From the NCBI GenBank assembly GCA_041688015.1, contig JBDNIY010000001.1, forward strand, positions 62,001 to 126,000: DNA of 64,000 nucleotides. The letters are read 5' to 3'. The DNA is from Parvibaculum sp041688015 (GTDB lineage: Bacteria > Pseudomonadota > Alphaproteobacteria > Parvibaculales > Parvibaculaceae). Below the pieces are notes generated by a model, which was not told the origin of the DNA, ran no database searches, and worked only from the letters and a program-made list of their open reading frames with translations. The stretch's first letter is position 1; every line of letters begins with the position of its first letter. The translations under genes were made by a program, and so were the position numbers. This document shows positions 8,627-17,668 of this stretch, in pieces.

Positions 8627-10354
8627 CTAATGCATGATATAAGTGCCCGGTGCCGCATCCGTAGCCTTATATTTGCGATTTCCCAGCGTTTTAGGGGCCG
8701 CGATCATTGTGCCTGAGCGCTCTCCAAGCCACACAGCCCAGCGTTCCCACCATGAACCTTGCACTGGCGAGGCGGTAGCGGCCCATTCGTCGGCCGTCGC
8801 GGGTAGCTTGTCATTGACGAAATATTTGGCTTTGGGATTGCCGGGCGGGTTGAGGATCGCCTGAATATGACCGCTGTTGGACAGCACGAATTCCTTGTTA
8901 CCGCCCAGCATTTGCGTGGTGCGATAGCACGCTTTCCACGGCGTAATATGGTCCGTCACGCCGCCCACGATGAAGGCGTCCACCGTCACTTTGCGCAGAT
9001 CGACAAGATGACCAAGAATTTCCTCCGTCCCCGGATTAGCAAAGGGCTGCGTTTCATAAAGCCCCAAATAGTCCGAGTGCAGCCGCGCTGTCAGATTGGT
9101 GGAATCATTATTCCAGAACAGCACATCAAAGGCGGGCGGCTTGCGGCCATGCAGATAATTGTTCACCACATAGTTCCAGACCAGATCATTGGGCCTGAGC
9201 CATGCAAACACGCGCGATAGATCAGACCCTGACAGCACACCTTTCTTGGCGGATCGTTTGCGCGCCATGTCGATGCCGCGCTTTGTCACCATCGCGCCGA
9301 CGTCGCTGTCTTCCATCCGCGGATCAAGCACGCAAACCCAGAACGTCACGGAATTGATGCGGTCGTCTTTCTCAGCGGCCAGATGGCTCAGCAATGTCGC
9401 CGTCGTGATGCCGCCTGAACAACCGCCCGACACATTGATTTTTTCCATGCCCGTGATCTTGCGTACGACCTCGCTCACATCAACCAGCGCAGACACATAG
9501 TCCGCCAGCCCCCAGTCAGCATGTTCTGGCCCCGGATTGCGCCAACTCACGACAAACACCTGAAAGCCTTGGTGCACCAGAAATTGCGAGATGCTTTTTT
9601 CCGGTGTGAGATCGAGCACATAATATTTGTTGATCTGCGGCGGCACGAAAAGAAGCGGTATGGCATGCACGTCCTTTGTCTTGGGCGTGTATTGCAAAAG
9701 CTCCAGCATCTCGGTGCGATAGACGACCGACCCTTCCGTGGTCGCGAGATTTTCGCCGACCTTGAACGGCGATTTATCGACCTGCGAAGGCATCCCGCCA
9801 TTGTTGCGCATATCGTCAATGGCGTGGCGAACGCCTTGCACCAGCGATGCGCCGCCGGTGTCGATAGCGTGTTTCATGGCCGACGGGTTGCCGATCAGCG
9901 TGTTGGTTGGGGCCACCGTGTCGATGATGATGTCAGCGATCAGCATGGCGCGGCGATGCTCGGTTTGATCAAGCTCCAGATTATCGATGAAGCCGCGCGT
10001 GTCTTTTTGAAAGGCGAGCCAACTCTGCATCACGCGGTTATAGATGGGGTTCTGCTGCCAGGCGCTGTCTGTGAACCGTCGATCCTTGGGCTCCGGCGCA
10101 AATTTTGCTTCGCCGCCGACAATATCAACAATGTCGCGCCCGAATGCGCCTGCAAGCTGCATCAACGTAAAGGGTTGGCGCGCCGCCCCGCCAATGATCG
10201 AGCCTATCGCAGAGAAAATATCTTCTCGGCTGATGCCAACAATGGGGCTGAGTACATTTGGCGTCTCGGCTGCAACGTCTCCAATTCCCTGTTCGATGCC
10301 TGCGTCCGCACTTTTGCTTGCGCTCGCCTCTGACCCACTACGACGTTTCGCCAT
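8627..10354 (-). CDS. phaC: Polyhydroxyalkanoate synthase, class II-like
   Basis: Polymerises (R)-3-hydroxyacyl-CoA into storage granules (575 aa). The lipase-like box SGGCSGG holds the catalytic Cys (residue 312). The triad is completed by Asp 468 (GGVTDHITPW) and His 496 (NSGHIQAILNPPGNPKA). PFTLMQLAGAFGRD and FWVCVLDPRM also fit the PHA synthase fold. Length, lack of a PhaE partner and adjacency to an mcl-type phaZ favour class II (medium-chain substrates) over class I, but that split needs a phylogeny. GGGGGAG precedes the ATG. No phasin, PhaD or phaA/B is in the window. Confidence 0.88.
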   Translation of the reverse strand: MAKRRSGSEASASKSADAGIEQGIGDVAAETPNVLSPIVGISREDIFSAIGSIIGGAARQPFTLMQLAGAFGRDIVDIVGGEAKFAPEPKDRRFTDSAWQQNPIYNRVMQSWLAFQKDTRGFIDNLELDQTEHRRAMLIADIIIDTVAPTNTLIGNPSAMKHAIDTGGASLVQGVRHAIDDMRNNGGMPSQVDKSPFKVGENLATTEGSVVYRTEMLELLQYTPKTKDVHAIPLLFVPPQINKYYVLDLTPEKSISQFLVHQGFQVFVVSWRNPGPEHADWGLADYVSALVDVSEVVRKITGMEKINVSGGCSGGITTATLLSHLAAEKDDRINSVTFWVCVLDPRMEDSDVGAMVTKRGIDMARKRSAKKGVLSGSDLSRVFAWLRPNDLVWNYVVNNYLHGRKPPAFDVLFWNNDSTNLTARLHSDYLGLYETQPFANPGTEEILGHLVDLRKVTVDAFIVGGVTDHITPWKACYRTTQMLGGNKEFVLSNSGHIQAILNPPGNPKAKYFVNDKLPATADEWAATASPVQGSWWERWAVWLGERSGTMIAAPKTLGNRKYKATDAAPGTYIMH

Positions 10355-10792
10355 GCGTCTCTATCTCCCCCATATCCATGTGCCGACTTGGCCCTTCCTC
10401 CCAGAAGTCTGTCGCCCGTGCCCGTTTATTTTTTTAGTCACGACAGAAACTTATGATGCGTTGCAGGCCAGTGAGCCGCAAGGGCTCGTGCGGGAGAAAA
10501 CGCTGATCTCGCCCATGCGCAAATCTGCCAGGGCAGAGGCGGGCAAAGGCGAGCAGAGCCAGACAGGGAGCGTCTCCACCACTGATTTTGGCGAATCACT
10601 AAGGCGTGCCCCGCGCTGAACTGATTAACGTTGATAAAAGGTAAAAATTCTGGCCCGGTAAGGGTTTATAAACCATTTTAACTACAATAGCTTAAGTGCA
10701 TTCAGTGATTCGCGGGTGCAGGTTTTTGAGGGCGCTTTGGGATTCGCGGGTGATGTGAACCAAGCGCAAACGGGCAGATTGCGGCGAAAAAT
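10355..10792. promoter_or_regulatory. Divergent intergenic region between phaC and the amidase gene
   Basis: 438 bp with no credible gene. It must contain the phaC promoter (minus) and the amidase promoter (plus). The most distinctive part is AT-rich (about 10620-10690) and contains the perfect 12-bp palindrome GGTTTATAAACC at 10663-10674, a candidate operator. Confidence 0.35.
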
Positions 10793-12238
10793 ATGACAAT
10801 TAAGGGTCATGTGAGCAGACAACGCTTCGGGCAGGGCTTGGGGCTGGTTCTGCTTGCCTTCGCGCTGGCGCTCTTCTGCGTCTTGCCGCTCAAGGCTGAC
10901 CCTATTGGCCCTGTGCCCTTTGCTCGCCCCGTTAGCCATAACATCTCCGTTCCCGCCCACCTTGCGACGCCAACACCAGCGCCCGCGCGGGTTTCGGGCA
11001 GGGCCTCCCTCCAGATCGCCGAACTTGACCAAACGGCCTATGCCGCGCCGCCCGATGGCCCCATTCCTGATGACGCCGCCGCGCCCGCGTCCACGCCCGT
11101 CCTTGCCAATATCTCTGGCATTCGCTTGGGCGAGCATGGTGCCGAGACGCGCTTTGTTATCGAAATGACGGGAGCCAACGCCGTCAAATATCAAGTCTTC
11201 ACGCTCGCCAATCCCTATCGTGTCGTCATCGATATGCATGACACCGGCTCGACGATGCCCGATGTTGTAGGCATCAAGGGCCATGGCGCCATCACCAGCT
11301 ATCGCTACGGGGCCTTTCAGAACAATGTGTTTCGCATCGTCATTGATGCCGCTAGCCCCGTCAAAATAGTGCGCGATTTCACGCTCGATCCGCAGAGCGG
11401 CTTTGGGCGCCGCGTCGTGCTTGATCTGACGCCAACCGATCCCATCTCCTTCATGGCGTCGCTGTCGGTGCCCTCAACCAGCCAGCCGGTCGTCGTCCCT
11501 TCCACGCCCGTTGTACCGAGCAACCCGGAAGATAAAAAAACGCGTCGTCGTATCGTTGTGATCGATCCCGGTCATGGCGGCATTGATCCGGGTACGCATG
11601 GCAGGTCCGGCGCACTCGAAAAAGATGTGGTCCTCGCGTTCGGCAAAGAACTCGCCAAGCGCCTGCGCGCCACGGGGCGCTATGATGTCTCGATGACGCG
11701 CGACAGGGACATCTTCATTCCGCTGCGCGAGCGCGTCGCTATCGCTCATCGTCGCAATGCAGATCTGTTCATCTCGATCCATGCGGATTCGATTTCCAAA
11801 CTCAGCGTCAGCGGCATGTCGGTCTATACGTTATCTGAAACGGCCTCTGACAAGGAAGCGGCCGCCTTGGCGCGCAAGGAAAACCTTTCTGACGCCATTG
11901 CCGGCATCGATTTTCGCGGCGAGTCCCCTGAAGTCGCGGGCATCCTAATCGATCTCGCCCAGCGCGAAACCAAAAATTATTCCTCGCGCTTTGCCCGCTC
12001 TGTGGTCAATCACGCCCGCGGCGAAACGCCCTTGCTTGAGCCCACACATCGCTTTGCGGGTTTTGTCGTGCTGAAAGCGCCTGATGTGCCCTCCGTACTG
12101 ATCGAATTGGGCTTTCTCACCAATCGCTCTGACGAAAGAAACCTCACCTCGCCCAGATGGCGCACCAAAGTGGCGACCTCCTTTGTCAGTGCTGTGAACC
12201 GCTATTTTGGCGATCGCAGCGCCGAAGGCCCCAATTAG
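10793..12238 (+). CDS. amiC: N-acetylmuramoyl-L-alanine amidase with AMIN domain
   Basis: Periplasmic zinc amidase that cleaves the stem peptide from MurNAc, mainly for septal peptidoglycan splitting (481 aa). It has an N-terminal signal sequence or membrane segment (GLGLVLLAFALALFCVLPLKA), an AMIN domain (about residues 95-215) for wall targeting, a Pro-rich linker, and an Amidase_3 domain. Zinc ligands and catalytic residues are visible: IDPGHGGIDPG (about 260), LEKDVVLAFGKEL, SIHADS and LIELGFLTN. The start is uncertain because the ribosome site is weak; GTG 10811 is possible. It is followed by mrcA and prfB, the usual alphaproteobacterial order. Confidence 0.92.
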   Translation: MTIKGHVSRQRFGQGLGLVLLAFALALFCVLPLKADPIGPVPFARPVSHNISVPAHLATPTPAPARVSGRASLQIAELDQTAYAAPPDGPIPDDAAAPASTPVLANISGIRLGEHGAETRFVIEMTGANAVKYQVFTLANPYRVVIDMHDTGSTMPDVVGIKGHGAITSYRYGAFQNNVFRIVIDAASPVKIVRDFTLDPQSGFGRRVVLDLTPTDPISFMASLSVPSTSQPVVVPSTPVVPSNPEDKKTRRRIVVIDPGHGGIDPGTHGRSGALEKDVVLAFGKELAKRLRATGRYDVSMTRDRDIFIPLRERVAIAHRRNADLFISIHADSISKLSVSGMSVYTLSETASDKEAAALARKENLSDAIAGIDFRGESPEVAGILIDLAQRETKNYSSRFARSVVNHARGETPLLEPTHRFAGFVVLKAPDVPSVLIELGFLTNRSDERNLTSPRWRTKVATSFVSAVNRYFGDRSAEGPN

Positions 12239-12457
12239 CCACATCGTAGCCATAATTGTTGTTCAAAAACCAAGCGATCTGCTTCCATGTTAACCATGAA
12301 GCATCTGTTTGCCTGATATTTTGGCCGCCATACGAAATGTTCACGCACAAGGTTTTCGCCTAAAGTTTTCCCCTATGCTAAATGGTGCGATACCGATGCG
12401 TGACAAAGCGATGCTGACGCAATCTGAAGTTGGCTGAGAAGGGTGGGCAAAGGCCCG

Positions 12458-14971
12458 ATGTTGAGATTTCTGACTGCCATTGCGGCTGTGTTTCTTGTGG
12501 TTCTGTGCGGCGGCTTGCTCGCAGGCGGTTATTTGCTGTGGCAGATGAACCAGGATTTGCCCGATTATTCCAAGCTCGCCAATTACGAGCCGCCGGTCAT
12601 GACCCGCGTGCAGGCAGGCGACGGTACCCTCATTGCCGAATATGCCCATGAGCATCGTCTCTATGTGCCCTTCAACGTCATCCCCAAGCGTGTCGTGAAG
12701 GCTTTTTTGGCCGCTGAAGACAAGAATTTCTATTCTCATGGTGGTGTTGATCCGCGCGGCATCGTCCGTGCCATGCTCGATAATGTCATCAATGTCGTGC
12801 GCGACCGCCGTCTCGTTGGCGCGTCCACCATCACTCAGCAGGTTGCGCGAAACTTCTTGCTCAACAGCGACCGCACGCTAACCCGCAAGATGAAGGAAGC
12901 CCTCATCGCGCTGCGTCTTGAGAAGGCCTATTCCAAGGACAAAATTCTCGAGCTTTATCTCAACGAAATCTATCTCGGTATGGGCAGCTATGGTGTGGCC
13001 GCCGCCTCGCAGATTTACTTCGACAAACCGCTCGACAAACTCACCATCGCGCAGGCCGCTTATCTCGCCGCTCTGCCCAAAGGCCCTGCCAACTATCAGC
13101 CCTATCGCTATCGCGATCGCGCCATTGCGCGGCGCAACTGGGTGATCAGCCGTATGCAGGAAGACGGTTTCATCACCACCGAAGAGGCCACCGCCGCGCG
13201 CGCTGAAGATTTTGTCATCACCCAGCGGCCCGTAGGTGCAGCCCTTGTCGATGCGGAATATTTTGTCGAAGAAGTACGCCGCGAGTTGATGAGCAAATAT
13301 GGCGAGCAGAAATTATATGAAGGCGGCCTCTCGGTCCGCACCACCATCGACACCCATCTGCAAATTATCGCCGCCAAAGCGCTGCGCAAGGGCCTGATCG
13401 ATTACGACGAGCGCCACGGTTGGCGTGGTCCACTGGCTAAACTTGAGGCCGGTGCCGATTGGCGCAAGGGTCTGGAGGATCAAGACTATGCCAGCGATCT
13501 GGCGCCTTGGACTTTGGGCGTCGTGCTCGATCTTACCGACAAGGGGGCAAAAATTGGCGTCCGCCCCGACAGGCTTGAGAGCGGCAAGTTCTCCGACGTC
13601 GTCAAGACTGGCGAGATCGCGCTGTCTCAAATGACCTGGGCGCGCAAATCCATCAAGGGTTTGTATCTCGGCCCCGTCATCAAGAAGCCCGCCGACGTGT
13701 TGGCCATCGGTGACATTGTTTATGTCGAACCCATCAAGACTTCTAGCAAGGCCAAGACTAATGATGATGACGACGCAAAGGTCGCCCAATACGCATTGCG
13801 TCAGGTGCCTGCCGTCAATGGCGGTGTCATTGCCATGGATCCCCATACCGGCCGTATCCTCGCCATGCAGGGTGGTTTCAGCTTCCATCTCAGCCAGTTT
13901 AACCGCGCGGTACAGGCGCTGCGCCAACCCGGTTCAGCCTTCAAGCCGTTTGTCTATGCCGCTGCGTTGGACAATGGCTTCACGCCCGCCAGCCTCATCC
14001 TCGATGCGCCCTTTGTGATGGACCAAGGCGCTGGTCTTGCGCTTTGGAAACCCGAAAACTACGAACATAATTTTCACGGGCCTTCGACCTTACGTTATGG
14101 GCTCGAGCATTCGCGCAACGTCATGACCGTGCGTCTGGCGCAAGCGGTCGGCATGGACAAGATCGTCGATTACGCCAAGCGTTACGGCATCGTCGATAAT
14201 ATGTCGCCGGTGCTTTCCATGTCGCTTGGCGCAGGCGAAACCACTTTGATGAAACTCGCCGCCGCTTACGCCGTCCTCGACAATGGCGGCAAGAAGGTGG
14301 TGCCGACCTTCATCGACCGTATTCAGGATCGTTGGGGCCACACCATCTACAAGCACGACAAGCGCGAATGCCTCGGGTGCAATGCCGACTGGACTGGGCA
14401 AGCGCCGCCCGACCTGCCCGACGCCCGCGAGCAGATTGAAAATCCGCAAACCGCCTATCAGATGACCTCGCTGCTCGAAGGCGTCGTTCAGCGTGGTACA
14501 GGCTCTGCGGCCAAGGCCGTGCCCGTGCCGCTCGCAGGCAAGACCGGCACGTCGAGCGAAGAACGCGACGCTTGGTTCATGGGCTACTCGCCCAACCTCG
14601 TCGTCGGCGTCTTTGTCGGCTACGACACGCCCACGCCGCTGGGCCACGCCGAAACTGGTGGCCGCACCGCCGCCCCCATTTTCCGCGACATCATGATGGC
14701 CGAGGTGGGTCATAAGCCTGCCATCCCGTTCCGCATCCCGCCCGGCATCAATCTCGTCAAGGTGGATGCCAAGACCGGTGAGCTGGCCTCATCGACCAGC
14801 CCCAATGTCATCCTTGAAGCCTTCAAGGAAGGCACGGACCCGCAACCCGATGACACCAACGCCACATTAAGCGTCGTCACCGGCTCGCCCGTCTCCAGCC
14901 TCGACGGCACCGGCGCCCCTGCGATCCCCGCCAACACCAGCGTCAATTCCGGCACCGGCGGCCTCTACTAG
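12458..14971 (+). CDS. mrcA: Penicillin-binding protein 1A (bifunctional)
   Basis: Class A PBP that polymerises glycan strands and cross-links peptides. It has one N-terminal membrane anchor (FLTAIAAVFLVVLCGGLLAGGYLL), then a GT51 transglycosylase domain with the catalytic Glu in AAEDKNFYSHGG (about residue 86) and the GASTITQQVARNF and LELYLNEIYLG motifs. An OB-like insert follows. The transpeptidase domain has SAFK (Ser about 492, in RQPGSAFKPF), SRN and KTGTS (about 694). ATG 12458 is chosen over GTG 12443 because it starts directly before the anchor. A Thr/Ser/Pro-rich tail ends the 837-residue protein. Confidence 0.95.
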   Translation: MLRFLTAIAAVFLVVLCGGLLAGGYLLWQMNQDLPDYSKLANYEPPVMTRVQAGDGTLIAEYAHEHRLYVPFNVIPKRVVKAFLAAEDKNFYSHGGVDPRGIVRAMLDNVINVVRDRRLVGASTITQQVARNFLLNSDRTLTRKMKEALIALRLEKAYSKDKILELYLNEIYLGMGSYGVAAASQIYFDKPLDKLTIAQAAYLAALPKGPANYQPYRYRDRAIARRNWVISRMQEDGFITTEEATAARAEDFVITQRPVGAALVDAEYFVEEVRRELMSKYGEQKLYEGGLSVRTTIDTHLQIIAAKALRKGLIDYDERHGWRGPLAKLEAGADWRKGLEDQDYASDLAPWTLGVVLDLTDKGAKIGVRPDRLESGKFSDVVKTGEIALSQMTWARKSIKGLYLGPVIKKPADVLAIGDIVYVEPIKTSSKAKTNDDDDAKVAQYALRQVPAVNGGVIAMDPHTGRILAMQGGFSFHLSQFNRAVQALRQPGSAFKPFVYAAALDNGFTPASLILDAPFVMDQGAGLALWKPENYEHNFHGPSTLRYGLEHSRNVMTVRLAQAVGMDKIVDYAKRYGIVDNMSPVLSMSLGAGETTLMKLAAAYAVLDNGGKKVVPTFIDRIQDRWGHTIYKHDKRECLGCNADWTGQAPPDLPDAREQIENPQTAYQMTSLLEGVVQRGTGSAAKAVPVPLAGKTGTSSEERDAWFMGYSPNLVVGVFVGYDTPTPLGHAETGGRTAAPIFRDIMMAEVGHKPAIPFRIPPGINLVKVDAKTGELASSTSPNVILEAFKEGTDPQPDDTNATLSVVTGSPVSSLDGTGAPAIPANTSVNSGTGGLY

Positions 14972-14994
14972 CCCAATCAATCTTGGCTCTCTTA

Positions 14995-15103
14995 GCCCTC
15001 TCCCCCTCCTTTGCGCTTACGCGCAAATGGGAGAGGGTCGGGTGAGGACCTTTCTTTCTTTCCTTTCTAGTCCCTCTCCCTCTGGGAGAGGTTAGGTGAG
15101 GGT
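14995..15103. repeat. Two hairpin repeats, family C
   Basis: Two tandem versions of a CCCTCTCCC...GGGAGAGGG hairpin (14995-15050 and 15069-15103), each followed by GGTGAGG-CTTTCTTTCTT. The first contains an inner TGCGCTTACGCGCA loop. A third copy is at 33257-33309. The position between mrcA and prfB suggests they may also act as transcription terminators. Confidence 0.65.
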
Positions 15104-15182
15104 CTTTCTTTCTTCACCCCCCCACGGGTTTACACAGGCGCTCGATCATCCTATTTTCTGCCCGTCTTCCACGGAGAAAAAA

Positions 15183-16311
15183 ATGCGTACCGAGACCCAG
15201 AACCTTGCCGATGAAATCAAGCAGTCGCTCGCGCTGCTGAGGAGGCATCTTTGACTGGGATTCCGCACAAAAACGCCTCGACGAACTAAACGCCAAGGCC
15301 GAAGACCCCGATCTCTGGAACGACCCCGCCAACGCGCAAAGCCTGATGCGTGAGCGCACGCGGCTGGAAGAGGCGATCAACGCCTATCTGCGCCTCGAAG
15401 CGGCGCTCAACGACAATATTGAATTGATCGAGATTGGCGAAGCCGAAGGCGACGACGGCATCGTCGCCGAAGCCGAAACCGCCCTCAAAGCCGCACGCGA
15501 AGAAGCCCGCAAAGCCGAAATCGAAACCCTGCTGGCCGGCGAAGCTGACGCCAATGACTGCTATGTTGAAGTCCATTCCGGGGCCGGCGGCACCGAGAGC
15601 CAAGACTGGGCTTCCATGCTCTTGCGCATGTACACGCGCTGGGCTGAGCGCAAAGGCTATAAGGTTGAATTGATGGAGCGCCATGACGGCGAAGAAGCGG
15701 GCATCAAATCCGCCACCATCATGATCAAAGGCCATAACGGTTTTGGCTGGATGAAAACCGAAAGCGGCGTTCATCGTCTGGTGCGCATTTCGCCTTATGA
15801 CAGCAACGCGCGCCGCCACACATCGTTCTCGTCGGTCTGGGTTTATCCCGTGGTCGATGACACGATCGACATCGATATTAACGAAAGCGACTGTCGCATC
15901 GACACCTATCGCGCTTCAGGCGCAGGCGGCCAGCACATCAACACGACCGACAGTGCCGTGCGTATCACGCATATCCCCACCGGCATCGTCGTCTCTTGCC
16001 AGAACGAGCGTTCCCAGCACAAAAACAAAGCCACTGCCTGGAACATGCTGCGCGCGCGTCTTTACGAAGCCGAGTTGGAAAAACGCGAAGCGGTCGCCAA
16101 CGCTGAAGCGGCCACCAAATCGGAAATCGGTTGGGGCCACCAGATCCGCTCTTACGTGTTGCAGCCCTACCAGATGGTCAAAGACCTGCGCACCGGCGTC
16201 GTCAGCCCGTCACCCGCCGACGTGCTCGACGGCGACCTCGACGACTTCATGGCCGCAGCCCTTGCTGCCCGCGTGAAGGGCGGGGTGGAAGCGGTTGAAG
16301 ACATCGACTAG
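15183..16311 (+). CDS. prfB: Peptide chain release factor 2 (programmed +1 frameshift)
   Basis: Release factor for UGA and UAA stop codons. Frame 0 runs from ATG 15183 to an in-frame TGA at 15252-15254; decoding shifts +1 at CTT-TGA-C and continues to TAG 16309-16311, giving 375 aa. The peptidyl-tRNA hydrolysis motif GGQ is present (ASGAGGQHINTTDSAVRI). The stop-recognition loop reads SPY (RISPYDSNARRHTSFSS) instead of the enterobacterial SPF. The reading-frame break is the classical autoregulatory device of prfB: low RF2 lets ribosomes pause at UGA and shift. An ORF finder alone would start this gene too late. It is followed at 4 bp by the flavoprotein gene. Confidence 0.96.
15240..15255 (+). 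promoter_or_regulatory. prfB programmed +1 frameshift signal
   Basis: AGGAGG (15240-15245) is an internal Shine-Dalgarno-like stimulator, then CAT, then the slippery CTT TGA C (15249-15255). The spacing equals that of the E. coli prfB site (AGG GGG UAU CUU UGA C). Confidence 0.95.
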
Positions 16312-16315
16312 GGCC

Positions 16316-17506
16316 ATGCCCTCATCCATCAAACACTATGATGTTGTCATTCTCGGTGCGGGCGGCGCGGGCCTCTTCTGCGCCATGACGGCAGGCGCAC
16401 GCGGCCGCAGCGTGCTGGTCCTCGATCATGCAAAAGCGCCGGGCGAGAAGATCAGGATTTCTGGCGGCGGGCGCTGCAACTTCACCAATCTCCATACGAC
16501 GCCCGCAAATTTCATCTCTGAAAACCCGCGCTTCTGCATCTCCGCCTTGAAAAGCTATACCCAGCGCGATTTCATTGCGTTGGTCGATAAGCATAATATC
16601 GCGTGGCATGAGAAAACCCTCGGCCAGCTTTTCTGCGATGGCTCCTCGCAACAGATCATCGACATGCTGCTCGCAGAATGTCACGCCACGGGCGTCGCCA
16701 TCGAACTGCAAACGAAAATCTCCCACGTTGGAAAGACAGAGGCAGGCTTCGAGATCGCAACGGATCGTACCCGCGTCGCCTGCACCTCGCTCGTCATTGC
16801 GACCGGTGGCAAGTCGATCCCGAAAATGGGCGCCACCGGCTTTGGCTATGAGCTCGCCAAACAATTCGGCCTCAACATCGTGACGCCGCGTCCGGCTCTT
16901 GTGCCGCTGACGTTCGGCCTGGACCTTATGCGCCAGATCGAAGGTCTCGCCGGTCTTGCCGCAGACGCGAGCGTGGCTTGTGGCAAGACACGCTTTGCCG
17001 AAGCCTTGCTCTTCACCCATAAGGGATTGAGTGGGCCTTCGATCTTGCAAATCTCGTCATATTGGGAGGAGGGCAAGGAGATCGCCGTCAACCTCGCGCC
17101 CACCACGGATGTTCTGGCGGTGCTGAAAGAGGCGCGCAAGGAGCAGCCGAAGCAGGACGTCGCCACCGCGCTCTCGCGCCTTGTGCCTAAACGCCTTGCC
17201 GACCGCATTGTCGAGCTGAATGGCGGCAGTGCCCGCCTCGCTGATACACCGGATGCACGCTTCAAGCTGCTGGCCGCCGCCGTCAACGATTGGCACATCG
17301 TCCCAAGCGGTACAGAAGGCTATCGCATCGCCGAGGTCACGGCGGGCGGCGTTGATACCGACGCGCTTTCCTCCAAAACCTTTCAAGCCCGCGCCGTCCC
17401 CGGCCTCCACTTCATCGGCGAAGTCGTCGATGTGACGGGCCATTTGGGCGGCTTCAATTTTCAATGGGCTTGGTCATCAGGTTACGCGGCGGGCCAGCAC
17501 GTCTGA
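16316..17506 (+). CDS. BaiN/HI0933-family FAD-dependent oxidoreductase
   Basis: Flavoprotein of the NAD(P)/FAD-dependent HI0933-like family; the physiological substrate is unknown. The N-terminal dinucleotide fold VVILGAGGAGLFCAMTAG is followed by GEKIRISGGGRCNFTN, typical of this family. LVIATGGKSIPKMGATGFGYELA and the C-terminal GEVVDVTGHLGGFNFQWAWSSGYAAGQ complete the FAD site. 396 aa from ATG 16316, four bases after the prfB stop, so probably cotranscribed. TTG 16295 would overlap prfB and is less likely. A degraded copy of the prfB 3' end follows this gene. Confidence 0.9.
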   Translation: MPSSIKHYDVVILGAGGAGLFCAMTAGARGRSVLVLDHAKAPGEKIRISGGGRCNFTNLHTTPANFISENPRFCISALKSYTQRDFIALVDKHNIAWHEKTLGQLFCDGSSQQIIDMLLAECHATGVAIELQTKISHVGKTEAGFEIATDRTRVACTSLVIATGGKSIPKMGATGFGYELAKQFGLNIVTPRPALVPLTFGLDLMRQIEGLAGLAADASVACGKTRFAEALLFTHKGLSGPSILQISSYWEEGKEIAVNLAPTTDVLAVLKEARKEQPKQDVATALSRLVPKRLADRIVELNGGSARLADTPDARFKLLAAAVNDWHIVPSGTEGYRIAEVTAGGVDTDALSSKTFQARAVPGLHFIGEVVDVTGHLGGFNFQWAWSSGYAAGQHV

Positions 17507-17538
17507 ACGATCAACGCTTCTGAAGAACGCGGAGCCGC

Positions 17539-17589
17539 GCCTTGGCTGCCCGCGTCAAAGGCGGCACGAAGGCGATCGAAGACATCAAT
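17539..17589 (+). pseudogene. Remnant duplicate of the prfB 3' end
   Basis: Read in one frame this segment gives ALAARVKGGTKAIEDIN. The intact prfB C-terminus gives ALAARVKGGVEAVEDID followed by stop. DNA identity is also evident (CTGCCCGCGT, GAAGACATC). No start or other coding context remains. It looks like a leftover of a duplication or of an insertion event that placed the flavoprotein gene between the two copies. Confidence 0.7.
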
Positions 17590-17613
17590 TTATTTTCTCC
17601 GTATCAAGCATAA

Positions 17614-17647
17614 AAAAACCAGCCACGGAAATTCCAGGCTGGTTTTT
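17614..17647. terminator. Bidirectional Rho-independent terminator
   Basis: Perfect stem AAAAACCAGCC (17614-17624) / GGCTGGTTTTT (17637-17647) with an A run before and a T run after. It sits between the convergent flavoprotein and outer-membrane protein genes and can serve both. Confidence 0.85.
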
Positions 17648-17668
17648 CTTTTTTCAAAATTGAAAGCC

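Noticed and set aside
10044..10619. 191-aa plus-strand ORF across the phaC start
   Set aside because: Mostly antisense to phaC and otherwise low-complexity; no supporting feature.
15240..15255. prfB reading-frame break as a sequencing error
   Set aside because: The site matches the known programmed frameshift signal in sequence and spacing.
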